Source of the DNA: Nitrospira defluvii
GTDB taxonomy: Bacteria > Nitrospirota > Nitrospiria > Nitrospirales > Nitrospiraceae
Direction: 5' to 3'
Assembly: GCA_016199015.1 (NCBI GenBank)
Contig: JACQHN010000597.1
Span: forward strand, 1 to 7,393
DNA: 7,393 bases
The notes under the pieces were generated by a model. That model saw nothing but the letters and a program-made list of their open reading frames with translations, did not search any database and had not been told where the DNA came from. Position 1 is the first letter of the stretch. Every line of letters starts with the position of its first letter. Shown here one piece after another: positions 4,569 through 7,393 of this stretch. The translations under genes were made by a program, and so were the position numbers.

Positions 4569-6554
4569 ATGGCAACGAAAAAGACCAAGAAAGCCGCCCC
4601 CAAGAAACGCCCGTCAAAGAAACCGTCCGCCAAACCTGTCCAGTCTGCTGCAGCGCGCCGCGTCAGGAACGTGCACCCGGCGAAGCCGGAGTTTGCCTTG
4701 GAGGCTGCGCTGGGAAAGAAACTCTTGCTGACCGACGTGGCCTTCCGCGACGGGCATCAGTCCTTGCTGGCAACGCGGATGCGAACGGAGGACATGCTCC
4801 CCATCGCCCAGAAGCTGGACGCGATCGGATATTGGTCCTTGGAAGTTTGGGGTGGCGCCACCTTTGATACCTGCCTCCGGTTCCTCAAGGAAGATCCCTG
4901 GGAACGGCTACGCGCCCTGCGCGAGGCGATGCCCAACACCAAGCTGCAGATGTTGCTACGCGGGCAAAACCTCGTGGGCTATCGGCATTATGCCGATGAC
5001 GTCCTCGACAAGTTCATTGAACGGTCCGCGGCCAACGGGATCGACGTCTTCCGTATTTTTGATGCGCTCAACGATGTCCGCAACCTCGACCGTGCCATCC
5101 GCGAGGTGAAGGCCTGCGGCAAACATGTCGAGGCGACGATCTGCTATACCGTGAGCCCCGTCCACAGCCTCGATCGGTTCGTGTCGATGGCCAAGCAGTT
5201 GGAAGATCTGGGTACCGATACGCTCTGCATCAAGGACATGGCCGGCCTGCTTGCCCCGCTCGACGCCTACCAGCTCGTGCGCCGGCTCAAGGCCGCCGTG
5301 AAGGTGCCCATCCACCTCCATACCCACTACACCTCCGGGATGGCCTCGATGTCGTCCCTCATGGCGATCCTGGGTGGATTGGACATGTTGGACACCTCAG
5401 TCTCCCCGCTGGCGGGCGGCACGTCACATCCGCCGACCGAAACCTTAATCGCCAGCTTGCGCAATACGCCCTATGATACCGGCCTGGACCTGCGGCAGTT
5501 CGAACCGATCACCGAACACTTCCGCAACGTGCGTCGGAAATACCGGCAGTTCGAAAGCGACTTTACCGGCGTGGATGCCGAAATTCTCACCTCGCAAATT
5601 CCCGGCGGCATGTTGTCGAATCTCGCCGCGCAGTTGGCCGAGCAGAATGCGATCGATCGCATGAAGGAAGTCCTCGACGAAGTGCCTCGTGTACGCAAAG
5701 AAATGGGCTATCCCCCGCTCGTGACACCGACCAGTCAGATCGTCGGCACGCAAGCAACGTTGAACGTGCTGACCGGCGAACAGGGCGAGCGCTACAAAGT
5801 CATTACGACCGAGACCAAGAACTATTTCCTGGGGCTGTACGGGCGTGCGCCAGGCGCGCTCGACAAGGCCGTCATGGCGCGGGCGATCGGCGACGAAGAA
5901 CCGGTCAAGGGGCGGCCGGCCGATCGGCTGGAGCCGGAGTTCGAGAAGCTCAAGAAAGATATGCCCGAGACGGCCACCACCCCAGAGGATCAATTGTCGT
6001 TCGCGCTGTTTCCGGCGATCGCCAGGGATTTTTTCGAGGCGCGGGAGCGCGGCGAACTTCAGGCCGAGCCGCTTGAGCCGACCGAAACCAAAGGTCCGGC
6101 CGTGGCGCACGACCTCCATCTCGCCCCGGCAGAATTTAACATCACCGTGCATGGCGAAACGTACCACGTCGTCGTCTCCGGCTCGGGCCGGACCACCGAC
6201 GGTCGTAAGCCTTACTACATCCGCGTCAACGACCGTCTGCAGGAAGTCTCCCTTGAGCCGCTGCAGGAAGTCCTCGCCGGTGTACCCGAAGCACCCGCGA
6301 CCGGCAGCACGGCCAAGCCGAAGCGTCCCAAGCCTACCAAGCCCGGTGACGTCGCGCCTCCCATGCCGGGCCGCGTCGTGAAGGTGCTGGTGGCGGAAGG
6401 CGCTCAGGTCAAAACCGGCGATCCGCTGTTGATCATCGAAGCGATGAAGATGGAGAGCCAAGTCCCTGCGCCCATGGATGGACGGGTGACGGCCATCCTC
6501 GTCGCCGAGGGAGACAACGTCAAGATCGACGAGACCGTCATGCAACTGGAGTAG
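4569..6554 (+). CDS. pycB: Carboxyltransferase/biotin-carrier subunit of two-subunit pyruvate (or 2-oxoglutarate) carboxylase
   Basis: The 661-residue partner of PycA transfers CO2 from carboxybiotin to a 2-oxoacid, normally pyruvate to oxaloacetate. Order: basic extension (1-48, rich in Lys/Ala/Pro); DRE-TIM barrel carboxyltransferase (about 53-320) with FRDGHQSLLATRM (59-71), RGQNLVGYRHYADD (131-144), FRIFDALND (161-169), the carbamylated-lysine motif IKDMAG (Lys222), metal ligands HTH (His251, His253) and GGTSHPP with Thr285 at the expected proton-relay position; conserved PYC/OadA domain (about 330-505) with LYGRAPGALD (423-432); Pro/Lys linker (572-595); biotinyl domain (596-661) with EAMKME and biotin-accepting Lys627. 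Sodium-pumping oxaloacetate decarboxylase alpha subunits share this layout, but no beta or gamma subunit is here and a biotin carboxylase is adjacent. A weak AAGG lies 8 bases before the ATG. The 71-base gap from pycA contains the palindrome GCGGATCCGC (4542-4551). Confidence 0.92.
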   Translation: MATKKTKKAAPKKRPSKKPSAKPVQSAAARRVRNVHPAKPEFALEAALGKKLLLTDVAFRDGHQSLLATRMRTEDMLPIAQKLDAIGYWSLEVWGGATFDTCLRFLKEDPWERLRALREAMPNTKLQMLLRGQNLVGYRHYADDVLDKFIERSAANGIDVFRIFDALNDVRNLDRAIREVKACGKHVEATICYTVSPVHSLDRFVSMAKQLEDLGTDTLCIKDMAGLLAPLDAYQLVRRLKAAVKVPIHLHTHYTSGMASMSSLMAILGGLDMLDTSVSPLAGGTSHPPTETLIASLRNTPYDTGLDLRQFEPITEHFRNVRRKYRQFESDFTGVDAEILTSQIPGGMLSNLAAQLAEQNAIDRMKEVLDEVPRVRKEMGYPPLVTPTSQIVGTQATLNVLTGEQGERYKVITTETKNYFLGLYGRAPGALDKAVMARAIGDEEPVKGRPADRLEPEFEKLKKDMPETATTPEDQLSFALFPAIARDFFEARERGELQAEPLEPTETKGPAVAHDLHLAPAEFNITVHGETYHVVVSGSGRTTDGRKPYYIRVNDRLQEVSLEPLQEVLAGVPEAPATGSTAKPKRPKPTKPGDVAPPMPGRVVKVLVAEGAQVKTGDPLLIIEAMKMESQVPAPMDGRVTAILVAEGDNVKIDETVMQLE

Positions 6555-6560
6555 TCGATC

Positions 6561-7393
6561 ATGCTCCCGGCGTGGCTCGCCCGGCTGACAACGCTCGCAT
6601 CGACCACTCTCGCAACTGTCTGTGTCGCGGCGGTCCTTATGAGCAGTTGTGCGGGAACTCCAGACATTCCTCCCTGGTTCGACGGCATCCAGCGATTTCC
6701 CATCAAGACCGCCTCAATCAATGGCCAGCGTATCGCCTATCTCGACGAAGGCCAGGGCCCGCCACTTATCCTGATCCACGGCTATGGCGGATCTATGTGG
6801 CAATGGGAGTATCAGCAGCTGCCCTTGGCCGCCCACTTCCGTGTCATCACGCCGGATCTGATCGGCTCTGGCCTCTCCGATAAGCCGGATCTCGACTATC
6901 GGCCGGAAGATCTCATCGAATCAGTCCGTGGCCTCATGGACAGGCTGGGCCTCTCCACTGCCACGCTGGTCGGCAACTCCATGGGAGCCGGTGTCGCGAT
7001 CGGCATGGCGTTGACCCACCCGCAGCGGGTCGATCGGCTGGTGTTGATCGACGGCTTACCCGACCATGTGCGAGAACGCCTGGCCAGCCCGCTGATGCAA
7101 CGCGCGGTGAACACGCGCCTGCCGGTCTGGCTGGCCCGTCTGGGCAACTGGTTGTTCCCAGGCACCGGCACGGACGCGGTCCTCAAGGAGATTGTGTTTG
7201 ACCATGGATTGCTCACCCCTGCGGTCCTCGATCGTTCGAATCGCAATCGACGGCACCCGGGCATCGTTGCGCCTCTGCTGTCGATCCGAGACAGTCTGCC
7301 TTTGTGGGAACAACACTTTGCGACCAGGCTCAACGAAATCCGCCACTCCACCCTTATCCTCTGGGGCGAGCAGGATCGACTCTTCCCGCCGCA
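6561..7393 (+). CDS. Putative lipoprotein alpha/beta-hydrolase (C-terminus cut by window edge)
   Basis: 277 codons are read from the ATG at 6561 to the edge with no stop. The N-terminus is a signal peptide (hydrophobic about residues 11-27) ending in LMSSC-AG, which fits a lipobox loosely, so Cys30 is a likely lipidation site and the enzyme is probably membrane-anchored in the periplasm. The alpha/beta-hydrolase fold is clear: oxyanion loop HGYGGS (73-78), PDLIGSGLSDKP (98-109), nucleophile elbow GNSMG with Ser140 (138-142), and the late-strand WGEQDRLFP with acid Asp272 (268-276). The catalytic His would lie just past the edge. The motifs resemble epoxide hydrolase, haloalkane dehalogenase or carboxylester hydrolase relatives; the Ser nucleophile argues for an esterase-like or C-C hydrolase activity, substrate unknown. 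GGAG (6548-6551) overlaps the pycB stop and the gap is only 6 bases, so it is co-transcribed with and probably translationally linked to pycB, without an obvious metabolic connection. Confidence 0.88.
   Translation, partial: MLPAWLARLTTLASTTLATVCVAAVLMSSCAGTPDIPPWFDGIQRFPIKTASINGQRIAYLDEGQGPPLILIHGYGGSMWQWEYQQLPLAAHFRVITPDLIGSGLSDKPDLDYRPEDLIESVRGLMDRLGLSTATLVGNSMGAGVAIGMALTHPQRVDRLVLIDGLPDHVRERLASPLMQRAVNTRLPVWLARLGNWLFPGTGTDAVLKEIVFDHGLLTPAVLDRSNRNRRHPGIVAPLLSIRDSLPLWEQHFATRLNEIRHSTLILWGEQDRLFPP

Noticed and set aside
5445..6545. Long open frame of 366 codons on the minus strand inside pycB
   Set aside because: It is antisense to the conserved carboxyltransferase and biotinyl domains, with no recognisable motif and a shadow-like composition.
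4569..6554. Alpha subunit of a sodium-pumping oxaloacetate decarboxylase
   Set aside because: No membrane beta or gamma subunit is present, and a biotin carboxylase sits immediately upstream, which decarboxylases do not need.
1..7393. Mobile element, CRISPR, tRNA/rRNA, toxin-antitoxin or defence system
   Set aside because: I looked for transposase or integrase motifs, spaced repeats, RNA gene signatures and paired small toxin/antitoxin genes and found none. The two small minus-strand genes are 149 bases apart with a hairpin between them, unlike a toxin-antitoxin pair.

Overview
The window looks like ordinary chromosome from a GC-rich (about 60% by eye) Gram-negative bacterium. My best guess is Nitrospirota, a Nitrospira-like nitrite oxidiser or comammox organism. 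This rests on the style of the split biotin-dependent carboxylase, which resembles the two-subunit pyruvate or 2-oxoglutarate carboxylases of Aquificales and Nitrospira-type autotrophs, and on the secreted PstS-like and TIG proteins beside it. No marker gene here proves the taxonomy.

Left part, minus strand (1-1108). From right to left: a promoter (1079-1108), a 58-residue hypothetical protein (853-1029), a hairpin (770-794), a 67-residue cysteine-containing hypothetical protein (501-704), two opposing arrays of 7-bp repeats (404-497), and the first 130 residues of an EamA/DMT-type membrane transporter that runs off the left edge. The 58-residue gene and the truncated transporter are easily missed because they are short or cut, but both read cleanly.

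Middle part, plus strand (1189-2902). An FmdB-type zinc-ribbon protein is followed by two exported proteins: a PstS-like periplasmic binding protein and, 11 bases later, a small IPT/TIG-domain protein. The last two are almost certainly co-transcribed. No ABC permease or ATPase accompanies them. The gap after them (2903-3078) holds nested hairpins and a plausible promoter for the next operon.

Right part, plus strand (3079-7393). pycA (biotin carboxylase) and pycB (carboxyltransferase plus biotin carrier) together make a complete two-subunit biotin-dependent carboxylase. It would carboxylate pyruvate to oxaloacetate, or possibly 2-oxoglutarate to oxalosuccinate, and so feed the (reductive) TCA cycle. 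PycB carries an unusual lysine/alanine/proline-rich N-terminal extension. Six bases after pycB comes a putative lipoprotein alpha/beta-hydrolase, cut by the right edge.

I see no mobile element, CRISPR array, tRNA, rRNA, phage gene or defence module. The window is mostly housekeeping and central carbon metabolism. The points most worth following are the substrate of the carboxylase, the orphan PstS-like/TIG pair, the converging 7-bp repeat arrays, and the two small minus-strand proteins.
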